A program made the position numbers and the translations under genes. Below, piece by piece: positions 53,070 to 62,826 of a stretch of DNA of 64,000 bases. The stretch lies in assembly GCF_000332295.1 (NCBI RefSeq), contig NZ_KB235930.1:5111895-5175894 (forward strand). The letters are read 5' to 3'. The stretch is from Fortiea contorta PCC 7126 (GTDB lineage: Bacteria; Cyanobacteriota; Cyanobacteriia; Cyanobacteriales; Nostocaceae). Positions within the stretch are counted from its first letter, which is position 1, and each line of letters opens with the position of its first letter. Below the pieces are notes generated by a model. That model had not been told where the DNA came from. It saw only the letters and a program-made list of their open reading frames with translations, and ran no database searches.

Positions 53070-54677
53070 ATGAATATGTGGATTGTCACAACAGGTACTA
53101 GTGATGTTATCCTCAAGCGTAATAAAAATTGGAGCAAATTTTACGGCGAAGTTCATAGCGATTTAGAATGCACAGGATTCGCTTCACCTGTTCAAATAGA
53201 TCCTTTTCATAAAGATGCTGGATACAATGTCCCTGCTAGAGTTTTAGGCTTAGTGTATGGAAATCATCCTGATGATAGCAAGTTAGATTTAGAATTTCCA
53301 TTGCTTGATACTTACTGCAAATATTTTCAGGAAGAAAACATCGAGCCAGAAAAAATTATCATTCTGCTCACAGACCAAACTCAAATATTTGATGAATCAC
53401 AAAGAATATATGAAAAATGTCCCTATTGGCAAGATACCTGCACACTTCAGCCTCTATTTGAATGGTATTTTCAAGATAAGTTTAACTATCAGCCAAAATT
53501 TTTAATTTTAACGCCAACAAAAATAGGTAAAGGTATAGATAACTGGAATGAAACCCTTGATTTACTCAAAGAAACATTATCCGATTTAGATGATAACCAA
53601 TCAAAAGTATACGTGAGCCACCAAGCGGGAACACCTGCAATATCTTCCGCTGTGCAATTTGTCAGCTTGGGTAGATTTAAAAAAGTTGAGTTTTTAGTTA
53701 GTAATGAATATTTTGATGAAAATTATCAAAAAAATTCAAAAGCTGAATCTATCAACAGTTCCAACTATTGGCGCGGGATGCAAATTCAAAAAGCCAAGCA
53801 GTTAATTAATCAAGGATTACCAGCAGCAGCTAAGGAAATATTAACAGGGATAGTTAATGAACAAACAATAAAAGAATTAAATGAAATGGTTGATTTATTT
53901 AATATCAAGACCTCTTTAGTTAAAGGTCAAGAATTTGAAGTTAAATCAGCAGTTAGTAGAATTGTTACCGCCCTTGATTTGGTGGAAATATTTTTTAAAC
54001 AAGAAAACTATATTCAGGGAGTAGCTATTCTGAATGCAATGCAAGAGACTTTTTTGAAAACTGCAATTATTTCTCAAACTAAAAAGATTAACAATTACTC
54101 TATCCAATTATCAAATATTGTAGGCTGGGATAGATTCGGGTTGTTTATTAAGCCTCAAAACGAGATTAGAAAGTCGCTAAACCAGCAAGACCCTTTAGAT
54201 ATTTTAAATCTATTAAAATTTCCTAGTCATAATCTCCGCGATTCTGATCTGCAATACTGGCAAAAATACCAAAATCAAAAAGATAAGTTTAAATTGAATA
54301 ATAGCACGCAGTTTAAATGGCTATGCGAACTCAGACAGGATTTTAAAGCCTGGGAAGCGTTGAAATGGTCATGTGAATATAAAAGAACAACAGAAGACGA
54401 CCTCCGCAATCAGTTATTACATAATTTGTTAGGTGTAAATCAGCAAGAAGTGCGTGATTATCTATTGGGATATAACAATGATGCAATAAAACAGTTTTTG
54501 GGAAATATCAAACAGTTAAATAATGAGGTAGATGAAGCTTATCTGCAAGGTGTCAAGTTACCTTTATTAAAAGCATTAAAACTTTTTGGTTTATGGAAAG
54601 AAGAAACAAGTGACAATAAATTAGAGAGTAAACTCAAAGAAATAGCAGATTCTCTGGACAAAACCCCAGATAGCTGA
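53070..54677 (+). CDS. CARF-HEPN ribonuclease (Csm6/Csx1-like)
   Basis: 535 aa. The N-terminal CARF-like domain has MWIVTTGTSDV (3-13) and SHQAGTPAISSAV (183-195), loops expected to bind cyclic oligoadenylate. The C-terminal helical half carries a HEPN RNase motif R-x4-H: R446-N-Q-L-L-H451 in DDLRNQLLHNLL. It should be switched on by the second messenger made by Cas10 and cleave RNA non-specifically. GGGGAG precedes ATG 53070, 3 bp after the previous stop, so it is the last gene of the operon. Confidence 0.85.
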   Translation: MNMWIVTTGTSDVILKRNKNWSKFYGEVHSDLECTGFASPVQIDPFHKDAGYNVPARVLGLVYGNHPDDSKLDLEFPLLDTYCKYFQEENIEPEKIIILLTDQTQIFDESQRIYEKCPYWQDTCTLQPLFEWYFQDKFNYQPKFLILTPTKIGKGIDNWNETLDLLKETLSDLDDNQSKVYVSHQAGTPAISSAVQFVSLGRFKKVEFLVSNEYFDENYQKNSKAESINSSNYWRGMQIQKAKQLINQGLPAAAKEILTGIVNEQTIKELNEMVDLFNIKTSLVKGQEFEVKSAVSRIVTALDLVEIFFKQENYIQGVAILNAMQETFLKTAIISQTKKINNYSIQLSNIVGWDRFGLFIKPQNEIRKSLNQQDPLDILNLLKFPSHNLRDSDLQYWQKYQNQKDKFKLNNSTQFKWLCELRQDFKAWEALKWSCEYKRTTEDDLRNQLLHNLLGVNQQEVRDYLLGYNNDAIKQFLGNIKQLNNEVDEAYLQGVKLPLLKALKLFGLWKEETSDNKLESKLKEIADSLDKTPDS

Positions 54678-54771
54678 CTTGAGCGATGAAAGAGCCTATC
54701 AAACTCGAAACATATTTTCTTGTATAAGTCAAGTATCAAGCTAGACAATTATCATAGAAAACATCGTGGCA

Positions 54772-55039
54772 ATGCAGATTGAGAACCACCAGAGAGTAGA
54801 GAGAGCGATCGCACCATTAATCGCTAATTTTTCCCTAATAAATCTAGGCTTTATCCCTTCTCAAGACGGCAAACACCACTTTAATATTACGGTTCACCCC
54901 AATCGCACAAAGTATTAATTCTCATACATTAGACGAAGTGCAAGCTAATCAATCCCATGAGCCAACTAAATACATTTTTAAGATTAACCGTCCTCAGCAA
55001 GGTTCGGGAAACCCTCCTTCATGGACAGGCTACAACTGA
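54772..55039 (+). pseudogene. Frameshifted coding remnant
   Basis: ATG 54772 reads MQIENHQRVERAIAPLIANF, then GKHHFNITVHPNRTKY and stops at 54916-54918. The overlapping frame from 54914 continues with SHTLDEVQANQSHEPTKYIF and INRPQQGSGNPPSW to TGA 55037-55039. One indel would fuse the two into an ORF of about 88 codons. Family not recognised. The remainder of 54678-55200 holds only the dnaK leader. Confidence 0.4.
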
Positions 55040-55200
55040 GCTTCAGTATATATATCAGCATAGACTGGGGTTTTAACTCCAGGAAAACCAGATCACAGGT
55101 ATTCATGCTGAACTAGCTGATAATTTCCCCAGTTGGTTCAAAATTTAGTCCCTTATACTCTCATTCATTCATTTGTAGTTATACGGAGCCAGCGCTGAAA

Positions 55201-57108
55201 ATGGCAAAAGTAGTTGGAATTGACTTAGGAACAACAAATTCTTGCGTAGCAGTCATGGAAGGTGGTAAACCCACGGTTATTGCTAACGCAGAAGGCTTTC
55301 GGACAACCCCATCGGTGGTAGCATTTGCCAAAAATGGCGATCGCTTAGTCGGTCAAATCGCCAAACGCCAAGCGGTGATGAACCCCGAAAATACTTTCTA
55401 TTCAGTCAAACGCTTCATCGGTCGTCGCTACGACGAAGTGACAAAAGAAGCCACTGAAGTTTCTTACAAAGTAGTCAGCAGCAACGGTAGCGTCAAGCTA
55501 GAATCCAGCAACGGTGGTAAACCCTTCGCTCCCGAAGAAATTTCTGCTCAAGTCCTCCGCAAACTTGTCGAAGACGCCAGCAAATACCTCGGCGAAACCG
55601 TCACCCAAGCTGTAATCACCGTCCCCGCTTACTTCAACGACTCCCAACGCCAAGCAACTAAAGACGCTGGAAAAATTGCTGGAATTGAAGTCCTGCGGAT
55701 TATCAACGAACCTACCGCTGCTTCCCTGGCTTATGGCTTCGACAAAAAGAGCAACGAAACCATTCTCGTGTTTGACTTGGGTGGTGGAACCTTCGACGTC
55801 TCCATCCTGGAAGTAGGCGATGGCGTATTTGAAGTACTAGCTACCTCCGGTGATACCCACCTCGGCGGTGACGACTTCGATAAAAAAATTGTGGACTTCC
55901 TCGCTGAAAAGTTCAAAAAAGACGAAGGAATCGACCTCCGCAAAGACAAACAAGCTTTACAGCGTCTCACCGAAGCCGCAGAAAAAGCCAAAATTGAACT
56001 ATCCAGCGTCACCCAAGCAGAAATCAACCTCCCATTCATCACAGCGACCCAAGACGGGCCGAAGCACCTGGATACAACCCTGACCCGCGCTACATTTGAA
56101 GAACTTTGTTCTGACCTCATCGACCGTTCTCGCGTCCCTGTAGAAAACGCTCTCCGTGATGCCAAACTCAGCAAAGGCGATATCGATGAAGTAGTATTAG
56201 TCGGTGGTTCCACCCGGATTCCCGCAGTTCAACAGCTAGTTAAGCAGTTACTCGGTAAAGATCCTAACCAAAGCGTTAACCCTGATGAAGTGGTTGCAGT
56301 TGGTGCCGCTATTCAAGCAGGTGTACTAGCTGGTGATGTCACAGGTATCTTGTTGTTAGACGTGTCACCTCTGTCCTTGGGTGTCGAAACCCTCGGCGGC
56401 GTCATGACCAAAATTATCCCTCGCAACACCACCATCCCCACCAAAAAATCCGAAGTCTTTTCTACCGCTGTAGACGGACAAACCAACGTGGAAATTCACG
56501 TCCTCCAAGGAGAGCGGGAATTCTCCAACGACAACAAGAGCTTGGGAACCTTCCGCCTTGATGGAATTCCCCCAGCACCACGCGGTGTCCCCCAAATTGA
56601 AGTTACCTTCGACATCGACGCTAACGGTATCCTCAACGTCACCGCCAAAGATAAAGGTACTGGTAAAGAACAGTCCATCAGCATCACCGGCGCTTCCACC
56701 TTGGATAAATCTGACGTTGACCGCATGGTCAGAGAAGCCGAACAAAACGCCAACGCCGACAAAGAACGGCGGGAAAAAATTGAACGCAAGAACCAAGCCG
56801 ACTCCTTAGCTTACCAAGCTGAGAAGCAACTGCAAGAATTGGGCGATAAAGTCCCCGAAGCCGACAAAACCAAAGTTGAAGGTTTGGTGAAAGAACTGCG
56901 TGACGCCGTGACAAAAGAAGATGATGAGCAAATCAAAAAGCTCACCCCAGAACTGCAACAAGCTCTGTTCGCCGTTGGTAGCAACATCTATCAACAAGCA
57001 GGCGGCGCGGCTCCCGGTGCGGCTCCTGGCGACGGTGGTCAAACACCTCCTTCCTCCGGTAGCAGCGGTGATGATGTAATTGACGCAGATTTCACAGAAA
57101 GCAAATAG
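55201..57108 (+). CDS. dnaK: Molecular chaperone DnaK (Hsp70)
   Basis: 635-aa Hsp70. The nucleotide-binding domain (1-380) has [44 protein letters not shown] and [13 protein letters not shown]. The substrate domain follows (about 390-505), then the helical lid and a GA/SG-rich tail ending [11 protein letters not shown], close to the usual EEVD-like bacterial DVIDADF. It refolds and protects proteins with DnaJ and GrpE. Neither partner is here. No CIRCE was seen in its 160-bp leader, so control by HrcA at this gene is not indicated. Confidence 0.97.
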   Translation: MAKVVGIDLGTTNSCVAVMEGGKPTVIANAEGFRTTPSVVAFAKNGDRLVGQIAKRQAVMNPENTFYSVKRFIGRRYDEVTKEATEVSYKVVSSNGSVKLESSNGGKPFAPEEISAQVLRKLVEDASKYLGETVTQAVITVPAYFNDSQRQATKDAGKIAGIEVLRIINEPTAASLAYGFDKKSNETILVFDLGGGTFDVSILEVGDGVFEVLATSGDTHLGGDDFDKKIVDFLAEKFKKDEGIDLRKDKQALQRLTEAAEKAKIELSSVTQAEINLPFITATQDGPKHLDTTLTRATFEELCSDLIDRSRVPVENALRDAKLSKGDIDEVVLVGGSTRIPAVQQLVKQLLGKDPNQSVNPDEVVAVGAAIQAGVLAGDVTGILLLDVSPLSLGVETLGGVMTKIIPRNTTIPTKKSEVFSTAVDGQTNVEIHVLQGEREFSNDNKSLGTFRLDGIPPAPRGVPQIEVTFDIDANGILNVTAKDKGTGKEQSISITGASTLDKSDVDRMVREAEQNANADKERREKIERKNQADSLAYQAEKQLQELGDKVPEADKTKVEGLVKELRDAVTKEDDEQIKKLTPELQQALFAVGSNIYQQAGGAAPGAAPGDGGQTPPSSGSSGDDVIDADFTESK

Positions 57109-57138
57109 TTTGTTGCTGTGAATTATCTGAGTCTGCTA

Positions 57139-57205
57139 ATTAATTCGTAATTCGTAATTCGTAATTCCTGATTAACTTTGAAATTGCGAATTGCGAATTA
57201 CGCTT
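57139..57205. repeat. AATTCGT heptamer repeat region
   Basis: Three AATTCGT units in a row near 57143-57163, then CGAATTGCGAATTACG in inverted sense. A short tract with dyad symmetry after dnaK that may serve as a weak terminator. Confidence 0.6.
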
Positions 57206-57974
57206 AATGTGAATTAAAAATTTTAATTTGGTAGGGTGCGTTAAGCGTTGTCATAACGCACCATTCTTGGGCAATTTTTAGACTTCGCTTGTGGGCGATA
57301 ATTGCTTGTTCATATTTTTCCAAAGTTGCGTAAACATTCCCCAGATTTCCTTGAGCTATACCCTCTGCTTCGCGGTCTTTCATTTCCTGGGTAATTAGCA
57401 AACTCTGCTGAAACGCAGCGATCGCGTTGTCATAGTCTCCCAAAACAGCAAAAGTTTTACCCAAGTTAAGAATAACTTTTCCTAAAGCCGAGCGATCGCC
57501 CATCGCCAACAAAATTTTTCCAGCTTGCTTGTGCAAAATAATAGCTTTGCTATAGTTACCCACAGCATTGTAAGCAATCCCCAAATTTCCTAATGCTTGG
57601 GCTTCACCCCGGCGATTTTTTCCAGATTGAGTGATGGGTAAAACCGCTTTTAAAGTAATAATTGCATCACGATATTTGTGTAAAAACAAATAAGCAGTTC
57701 CCAAATTCAAACCTGCTTGACTTTCCCCTTGGGATTCCTGTAATTGCTTATACATCTCCCTCGCTTGCTTCCAGAAAATAATCGCCGCTTCTGGTTGTTT
57801 AGCTTGATACAGTTGATTACCTTTTTGCAAAAGTTCATCTGCTGCAGCTTTCGAGTTAACCTGAGTTAATGCCGAAAAGGTTGGAAAAGCGAAAACAGCC
57901 GTATGCACAAAGCACAAAGGAATTATACAAATAAATTGCCAGGTTAGTAACCAGGATGTCTTTTGAGATTTCAT
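57204..57974 (-). CDS. Exported TPR protein with a replaced C-terminus
   Basis: 256 aa. The N-terminus KTSWLLTWQFICIIPLCFV with AVFAF is a signal peptide. Then come about five tetratricopeptide repeats (ELLQKGNQLYQAKQPEAAII, AQALGNLGIAYNAVGNYSKA, AEGIAQGNLGNVYATLEKYE). TPRs mediate protein contacts. After KIAQEW the remaining residues (CVMTTLNAPYQIKIFNSH) are coded by the GGTGCGTTA-type repeat at 57230-57262 and its flank, so the last repeat and tail were cut by insertion. A GATACCATTTCAC dyad arm lies at 57978-57990 before the start. Confidence 0.75.
   Translation of the reverse strand: MKSQKTSWLLTWQFICIIPLCFVHTAVFAFPTFSALTQVNSKAAADELLQKGNQLYQAKQPEAAIIFWKQAREMYKQLQESQGESQAGLNLGTAYLFLHKYRDAIITLKAVLPITQSGKNRRGEAQALGNLGIAYNAVGNYSKAIILHKQAGKILLAMGDRSALGKVILNLGKTFAVLGDYDNAIAAFQQSLLITQEMKDREAEGIAQGNLGNVYATLEKYEQAIIAHKRSLKIAQEWCVMTTLNAPYQIKIFNSH
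57230..57262. repeat. GGTAGGGTGCGTTA-type repeat in the TPR gene
   Basis: GGTGCGTTA and TAACGCACC arms, same family as 17387-17464. It forms the last codons of the TPR gene. Confidence 0.75.
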
Positions 57975-58323
57975 GCTGATACCATTTCACTTTGGTATCA
58001 AGTATTTTTGGGTAAAACCCTTGATTTAGCAACCCTGATTTTTCTTGACAAAAAGCCTGTGACATGCTCCACACACTCCCCTTTCAGGGTGAGTGTGGGC
58101 TTCTCAATGACTCTTCTATGAAGACATTAACTGAGCTTTAAAGCCCTATGCCCTAGGGACTTTTTTGATGTAATTTTTACTTTTTTAGTAGGCTGCTTTT
58201 CAGCATTTAATTGAGTTACACCTACTAGTGAAATTATATCAAATATTTGTTCGTTCCTCATCGACCAACAACACTGATTAAGCTACGCTTAATTTCGCTC
58301 GTTGGTCAACTCGTCACTCACGC
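57975..58323. other. Intergenic DNA with repeated hairpin core
   Basis: No gene. A 21-bp word beginning ACACTCCCCTTTCAGG occurs at 58073-58093 and again at 58336-58356, each in the loop-proximal part of a hairpin (CACACTC/GAGTGTG here). A second structure, CCCTATGCCCTAGGG, lies near 58146. Confidence 0.45.
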
Positions 58324-58372
58324 GCAATTCATCTCACACTCCCCTTTCAGGGTGAGATGTGAGATGAATTGC
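58324..58372 (-). terminator. Long hairpin after the membrane-protein gene
   Basis: GCAATTCATCTCACA (58324-58338) pairs perfectly with TGTGAGATGAATTGC (58358-58372), and CTCCCC/GGGTGAG extends it inward. It lies 9 bp beyond the stop of the minus-strand gene at 58381. A U-run is absent, so it may stabilise RNA rather than terminate. Confidence 0.55.
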
Positions 58373-58380
58373 TGTTCCAG

Positions 58381-59154
58381 CTAAGCTGTCTTAAAAAACC
58401 GAATAATTTCCCGGACATGATCGAGAAATTGTCCATCGGTGGAAAGTTGAGCGATCGCATTTCTGGCTTCTCTTCCCAAGCGTTCATGTTCGGTTTGATT
58501 GGTAGCGCGCAATTCTTCTAAATTTGCAGCCATGCGAGCAAAATCGCGGCGAGTTTCGTCACTAAACCGTTGCAAATTGGCGGGGACGGAGTAGTCTCGT
58601 TCTGGATCGAGTTGTTCTGTCATCTGCTGAACTTTAAGTTCCAACTCAGAGAAGCGATTGCGAAGCTCGACAATATCTTCCCGAGGATACTGCCATTCTT
58701 GGCGAATCATTGTCAAGCGTGTATATAAATACTCGTAGGCGCGGATAGCTGGGCGTAAAATAGTTAACAATAAAGCCGCGCCAGAACTGATGTACCCTAC
58801 AGCACTAATACCAGTAGCAGCTAAGACATAAAGACCGATGGCGGAAAATAAGTGTAAAGCCAGCGCTAACCAGAGCGATCGCTTGGCTAAAACCTTGACA
58901 TAATCTAGCTGTCTCTCATCTACCGGAATGCGTTTTTCAATCGATTGTGCACCCTCAGCTAAGACTTCTTTCGCCTGAAAATGTACATTCCAAGGTACAG
59001 TTACAATCACCAACAACCACCAAAAACTAGCACCGCCAATTACCCAATCTAAAAAATTACCCGCAGGAATTTGAAACCACTGCAGCACACCGAAAGCCGC
59101 CAGCAATAAAGCGACAATTCCCACAATAGAACTAATAAAAAAGTTGAAATACAT
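58381..59154 (-). CDS. Four-helix membrane protein with cytoplasmic coiled coil
   Basis: 257 aa. Hydrophobic segments at about 5-25, 35-55, 92-112 and 118-135 are followed by a long polar, charged coiled coil (RNRFSELELKVQQMTEQL, then FSDETRRDFARMAANLEELR). No enzymatic motif. It appears to be a conserved cyanobacterial membrane protein without assigned function. The start is ATG 59154. Confidence 0.7.
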   Translation of the reverse strand: MYFNFFISSIVGIVALLLAAFGVLQWFQIPAGNFLDWVIGGASFWWLLVIVTVPWNVHFQAKEVLAEGAQSIEKRIPVDERQLDYVKVLAKRSLWLALALHLFSAIGLYVLAATGISAVGYISSGAALLLTILRPAIRAYEYLYTRLTMIRQEWQYPREDIVELRNRFSELELKVQQMTEQLDPERDYSVPANLQRFSDETRRDFARMAANLEELRATNQTEHERLGREARNAIAQLSTDGQFLDHVREIIRFFKTA

Positions 59155-59251
59155 TTTATTTTGTTTCCAGTAAAATCACTGCCTTCATGATGATTCTACT
59201 GAGCAGTTATACGGAAGTCATTGTGATGGTTTGTGATTTTGCACACAGCAA

Positions 59252-59659
59252 CTATAAGATTAAATAGCTACGCCAAACTGCTGGAGTCGTCTTGCTATTC
59301 TTGTCTGGAAGCAGCAACCGCCAAGATTTACCCTCGCGCTGAATTTGCAGATAAATCTCAAATTGTTGTTGCAGTTGCGTCAACTGTCGCTCTGGTAACT
59401 TAATAATTAAGTCATAGGTACCCCGGACGCGGAAAGCTGGTAAATTTTCCACACTCAGAGGTTGCTCTTGAGTAATAGATAGGTGTTTGATTTCCCAACC
59501 TTGGAAATCTAAATCCAGCTTTTGGTTAAGTTGCTTTTGGGTTTGTTCTAGCTGAAGTGCGATCGCTTTTTGCACTAACTGGCTAGTCGGGAGTAGTCCA
59601 ATAGTGCCACAAGCTGTCAATAGCACCAATAAAATCGCCATCAATACTAGCCGCATCAT
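59252..59659 (-). CDS. Lipoprotein of unknown function
   Basis: About 135 aa. A lipobox LLTAC follows the hydrophobic MRLVLMAILLVL, predicting lipid attachment at that Cys and a periplasmic or thylakoid-lumen-side protein. The mature part (LQLEQTQKQLNQKLDLDFQG, then VRGTYDLIIKLP) is mixed helix and strand. Starts at ATG 59659 or 59656, just after AAGGA. A GTG at 59677 is less likely. Confidence 0.7.
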   Translation of the reverse strand: MMRLVLMAILLVLLTACGTIGLLPTSQLVQKAIALQLEQTQKQLNQKLDLDFQGWEIKHLSITQEQPLSVENLPAFRVRGTYDLIIKLPERQLTQLQQQFEIYLQIQREGKSWRLLLPDKNSKTTPAVWRSYLIL

Positions 59660-59749
59660 GTCCTTATTACATGCCACTTTTAAGCGATAGTATAGCGGTA
59701 GAGGACTAAAAAAGCCTAATCTACCATATTCCGACTACCCTCAACAACC

Positions 59750-60412
59750 ATGCCAAAAAAGACCATCGGCCTCGACCAGCAACTCTACGACTATCTGCTC
59801 TCGGTTTCACTACGAGAACCAGAAATTCTCCAGCAGTTACGTCAAGAAACAGCCAACCACCCCAGAGGTGTGATGCAGATTTCACCAGAACAGGGTCAAT
59901 TTTTAGCGCTCCTCATCCAACTCATCGGCGCCAAAAAAACCCTAGAAATCGGCGTATTTACTGGTTATAGTGCAACTGTCGTCGCCCTAGCTCTACCTGC
60001 CGATGGTAAAATAATTGCCTGTGATATCAGCGAAGAATTCACAGCGATCGCTAGGCGGTATTGGCACTTAGCAGGGGTAAGCGATAAAATCGACCTGCGA
60101 TTAGCTCCGGCTTTAGAAACCCTAGACCAGCTCCTAGCAAGTGGACAAACCGAAACCTTTGATTTTGCCTTCATCGACGCCGATAAAGAAAATTATTATC
60201 AATATTACGAACAAGCACTCAAGCTAGTCCGTCCAGGTGGATTAATTGCGATAGATAATGTCCTCTGGTCTGGACAAGTCGCCGATTCCCAAATTCAAGA
60301 CGATAGTACTCAAGCTATCCGTGCATTCAACACCAACTTACATCAAGACAAACGGGTTACACTTTCCCTTGTACCCATCGCCGATGGACTAACGATCGCT
60401 CTCAAACGCTAA
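59750..60412 (+). CDS. SAM-dependent O-methyltransferase
   Basis: 220-aa class I methyltransferase of the caffeoyl-CoA/catechol O-methyltransferase family. The SAM motif LEIGVFTGYSA is at 65-75, ACDISEEF follows, the metal-binding Asp region is FIDADKENYYQYYE, and IDNVLWSGQV is family-typical. It probably methylates a catechol-like hydroxyl, with Mg2+ or Ca2+. Substrate unknown. It starts at ATG 59750. Confidence 0.9.
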   Translation: MPKKTIGLDQQLYDYLLSVSLREPEILQQLRQETANHPRGVMQISPEQGQFLALLIQLIGAKKTLEIGVFTGYSATVVALALPADGKIIACDISEEFTAIARRYWHLAGVSDKIDLRLAPALETLDQLLASGQTETFDFAFIDADKENYYQYYEQALKLVRPGGLIAIDNVLWSGQVADSQIQDDSTQAIRAFNTNLHQDKRVTLSLVPIADGLTIALKR

Positions 60413-60418
60413 TTTACA

Positions 60419-60513
60419 CATTAGACATCTCCAAAAATTAAATATGCGTTCGCCAAAACCCTTCTTTAATTTACGGTTGTTCGCCCTTCTTTGATTTACG
60501 GAGATGTCTAATG
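60419..60513. repeat. MITE-like element with 14-bp perfect inverted ends
   Basis: CATTAGACATCTCC (60419-60432) and GGAGATGTCTAATG (60500-60513), 95 bp in all. The interior has two GTTCGCC words. It lies between convergent genes and may also act as a terminator. Confidence 0.65.
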
Positions 60514-60522
60514 AGAAATTTT

Positions 60523-62202
60523 TTAGAAGTTATAACCAACCCCTAAAATCAAACCCACGCTAGTATCATCAAAAAACGCTGCATTCACAGAACCTGTAGC
60601 TGTAAATCGAGAACCCAAAGGAACATCTACACCACCAGTTACCATAAAAGCAGTTTCCGTATTTGATGAAGTGTTAATAGCAACACCAGCACCAACGAAA
60701 GGCGCAATAGGAAATCTTCTTCCACCAGCTTCAGCAGATGTCTGTGGGGAAAAATCCAAAGTTGCGGGAACAAGAATCAACGTATTATCTCCAAAAACCG
60801 CCGAAGGACGCACTGATATGTTACGTGTCAGTCCGATTTTACTAATGACAGAGAAATTACCCACACTCAAAGCATTAGTACCAGTTAAACCAATATTCCC
60901 AGCCACCCCGATATAGCTAGGGCCACCAAGAGTAGTTCTACCTGGCGAAACTTCACCAGTAGTAGTCCCCGTATTGTTTCCTGGTGATGGTTGCGGTTGT
61001 TGACTAGTGAGATTGGGGGGTATCAGCACTTGGTTAATAGCGTGGATGACACCATTACTAGCTTGCACATTCGCTTGAATCACCCTAGCATCATTAACTG
61101 CTATTTGATTTCCAGCTTGATCAACCCGAATATTTACAGGTGTATCTTCAATAGTTCTCACTTGTCCACTGGTGAGTTGACTAGCAGTTACTTGTCCAGG
61201 AAGGACATGATATCTCAAAATTTTGACTAATGTTTCTCTGTTTTCTGGTAACTGTAACTGCTGGAGAGTTCCAGGAGGTAAAGCCGCAAAAGCTTCATTC
61301 GTAGGTGCAAAAACTGTATAGGGGCCGCCTTGTTGTAACGTATCTGCTAAACCTGCAGACCTTAACAGCGAAGTTAAAGTACTAAAAGAATTGCTGGATG
61401 CAGCTAAAGAAACAATATCAGTACCAGTTGCAGTGTTACCACCAGTTCTGCCTATAATATAATTTGTCGCTGCAACATTACTAGCTAAAGGCTGCAGTTG
61501 TCCTTGTTTGACTAAAGCTTGATATAAAATTGCGGTTGCTTCCGCACGAGTCAAGGGTGTCAGCGGGTTGAGTTGTTGGACATTGGGATAATTGACCACA
61601 ATATTAGATTGTGTTGCAGCTGCGACATTATTAACTGCATAGCTAGGAATTGTCGCTGCGTCTGTGTAGTAAGTAGAGAGAACATTCGCCCCAGCATCGC
61701 TAGTAGTTAAGCGCAAGCCATTTGTTAAAGCCACAATCGCTTCTACTTTGGGAATTTGTTGGTTTGGTCGAAATTCGTTCCCAGGATAACCAGATAAAAA
61801 CCCGGTTTCATAAGCTCTCTGAATTGCAGCAGCAGCCCAATAATTAGCAGGAACATCCCTAAAACCACCTGCGCTTAATTGTCGAACTGGGCTTTGGTTA
61901 AAAGCTTTTTGAATTAATACTGCAAATTCAGCGCGAGTTACAGGTTGATTAGGCCGAAAAGTTCCGTCGGGAAAGCCACTAACTACATTTCTTTCAGCCA
62001 AAGCTTGAATGAATGGACGCGCCCAATAATCTGAACCCACATCAGACAAATTGGCTCCAGAAGTTTGAGCTTGAGTGTTATTAGGATTTGCATTTTGAGC
62101 TACAGCTGCATCAGAAACGAATACAGGAGTAACCGTAGCGGTGACAAATCCTAGTACTAACAAAAGACTTCTGACTGATGAATAACCAAAGAACCTAACC
62201 AT
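60523..62202 (-). CDS. SLH- and fasciclin-domain outer-envelope protein
   Basis: 559 aa. Signal peptide (VRSLLLVLGFVTATVTPVFV, then AVAQ near 33-36). Three SLH units (about 51-100, 113-160, 178-230; DYWARPFIQALAERNVVSGF, FRPNQPVTRAEFA) bind the cell wall. A fasciclin/FAS1 adhesion domain follows (about 260-395, GPYTVFAPTNEAF, LRYHVLPGQV). A Pro/Thr linker leads to a beta-rich C-terminus ending in Phe (VGLILGVGYNF), as in outer-membrane barrels. It may tether peptidoglycan to the outer membrane and support adhesion. Confidence 0.85.
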   Translation of the reverse strand: MVRFFGYSSVRSLLLVLGFVTATVTPVFVSDAAVAQNANPNNTQAQTSGANLSDVGSDYWARPFIQALAERNVVSGFPDGTFRPNQPVTRAEFAVLIQKAFNQSPVRQLSAGGFRDVPANYWAAAAIQRAYETGFLSGYPGNEFRPNQQIPKVEAIVALTNGLRLTTSDAGANVLSTYYTDAATIPSYAVNNVAAATQSNIVVNYPNVQQLNPLTPLTRAEATAILYQALVKQGQLQPLASNVAATNYIIGRTGGNTATGTDIVSLAASSNSFSTLTSLLRSAGLADTLQQGGPYTVFAPTNEAFAALPPGTLQQLQLPENRETLVKILRYHVLPGQVTASQLTSGQVRTIEDTPVNIRVDQAGNQIAVNDARVIQANVQASNGVIHAINQVLIPPNLTSQQPQPSPGNNTGTTTGEVSPGRTTLGGPSYIGVAGNIGLTGTNALSVGNFSVISKIGLTRNISVRPSAVFGDNTLILVPATLDFSPQTSAEAGGRRFPIAPFVGAGVAINTSSNTETAFMVTGGVDVPLGSRFTATGSVNAAFFDDTSVGLILGVGYNF

Positions 62203-62826
62203 CCAAATATCCTCCTGAACTAAAATTTTGGCAAGTTAATGTATACCAAATTAACTAGGCATAAATATCCGACTAATTGCGTATTTATTTAGCCTCTGAA
62301 TGAAGATTTAGTCTTAATTTGTCATTTCCCTGTTTGCAGAAAAGCTAAATATGTTCAAATAGCGCACCACGAGACTAGTTTTAAGACAAGAGAATATGTA
62401 ATTCCCATACAAGTATTATTTTTTAACCAATTACCCAAATTCCACAACTAGCTAATGGCTATATCTGCAAGTAGATTTTTCCCTCTTTAGATAGTTGACC
62501 TCAACTGCAAATTTCTAATCTTATCCTGCGTTCTCTTTTGGGTGTTTGGAGCGCGAAACACAAGAATATTTATGCAAAACGTCTATTCAATGTATGCAAG
62601 TACAAATGTAGAGACGTTATATTGCAACATCTCTACAACAAAAACAGGTTTCATATATCAAGAAAATATAAAATTAATTCAATCTGAAAACTTCAGAAAA
62701 TAGCTCCTCGACCTGGAAAATAAATCGAGAGTATGGAGATGATGCTGATTACTGCTTTCCTCCTTAAACAGTTTTATTGTACAATACATAAACACCTAAA
62801 AAATACATGCCAAAATTCCTCAAAAA
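62203..62826. other. Long AT-rich intergenic region
   Basis: 624 bp without a credible gene. It presumably holds the promoter of the SLH-fasciclin gene (minus strand). I saw nothing else convincing. Confidence 0.4.

Noticed and set aside
55040-55200. CIRCE upstream of dnaK
   Set aside because: I searched for TTAGCACTC-N9-GAGTGCTAA here and found none. The element lies at 62827 instead.
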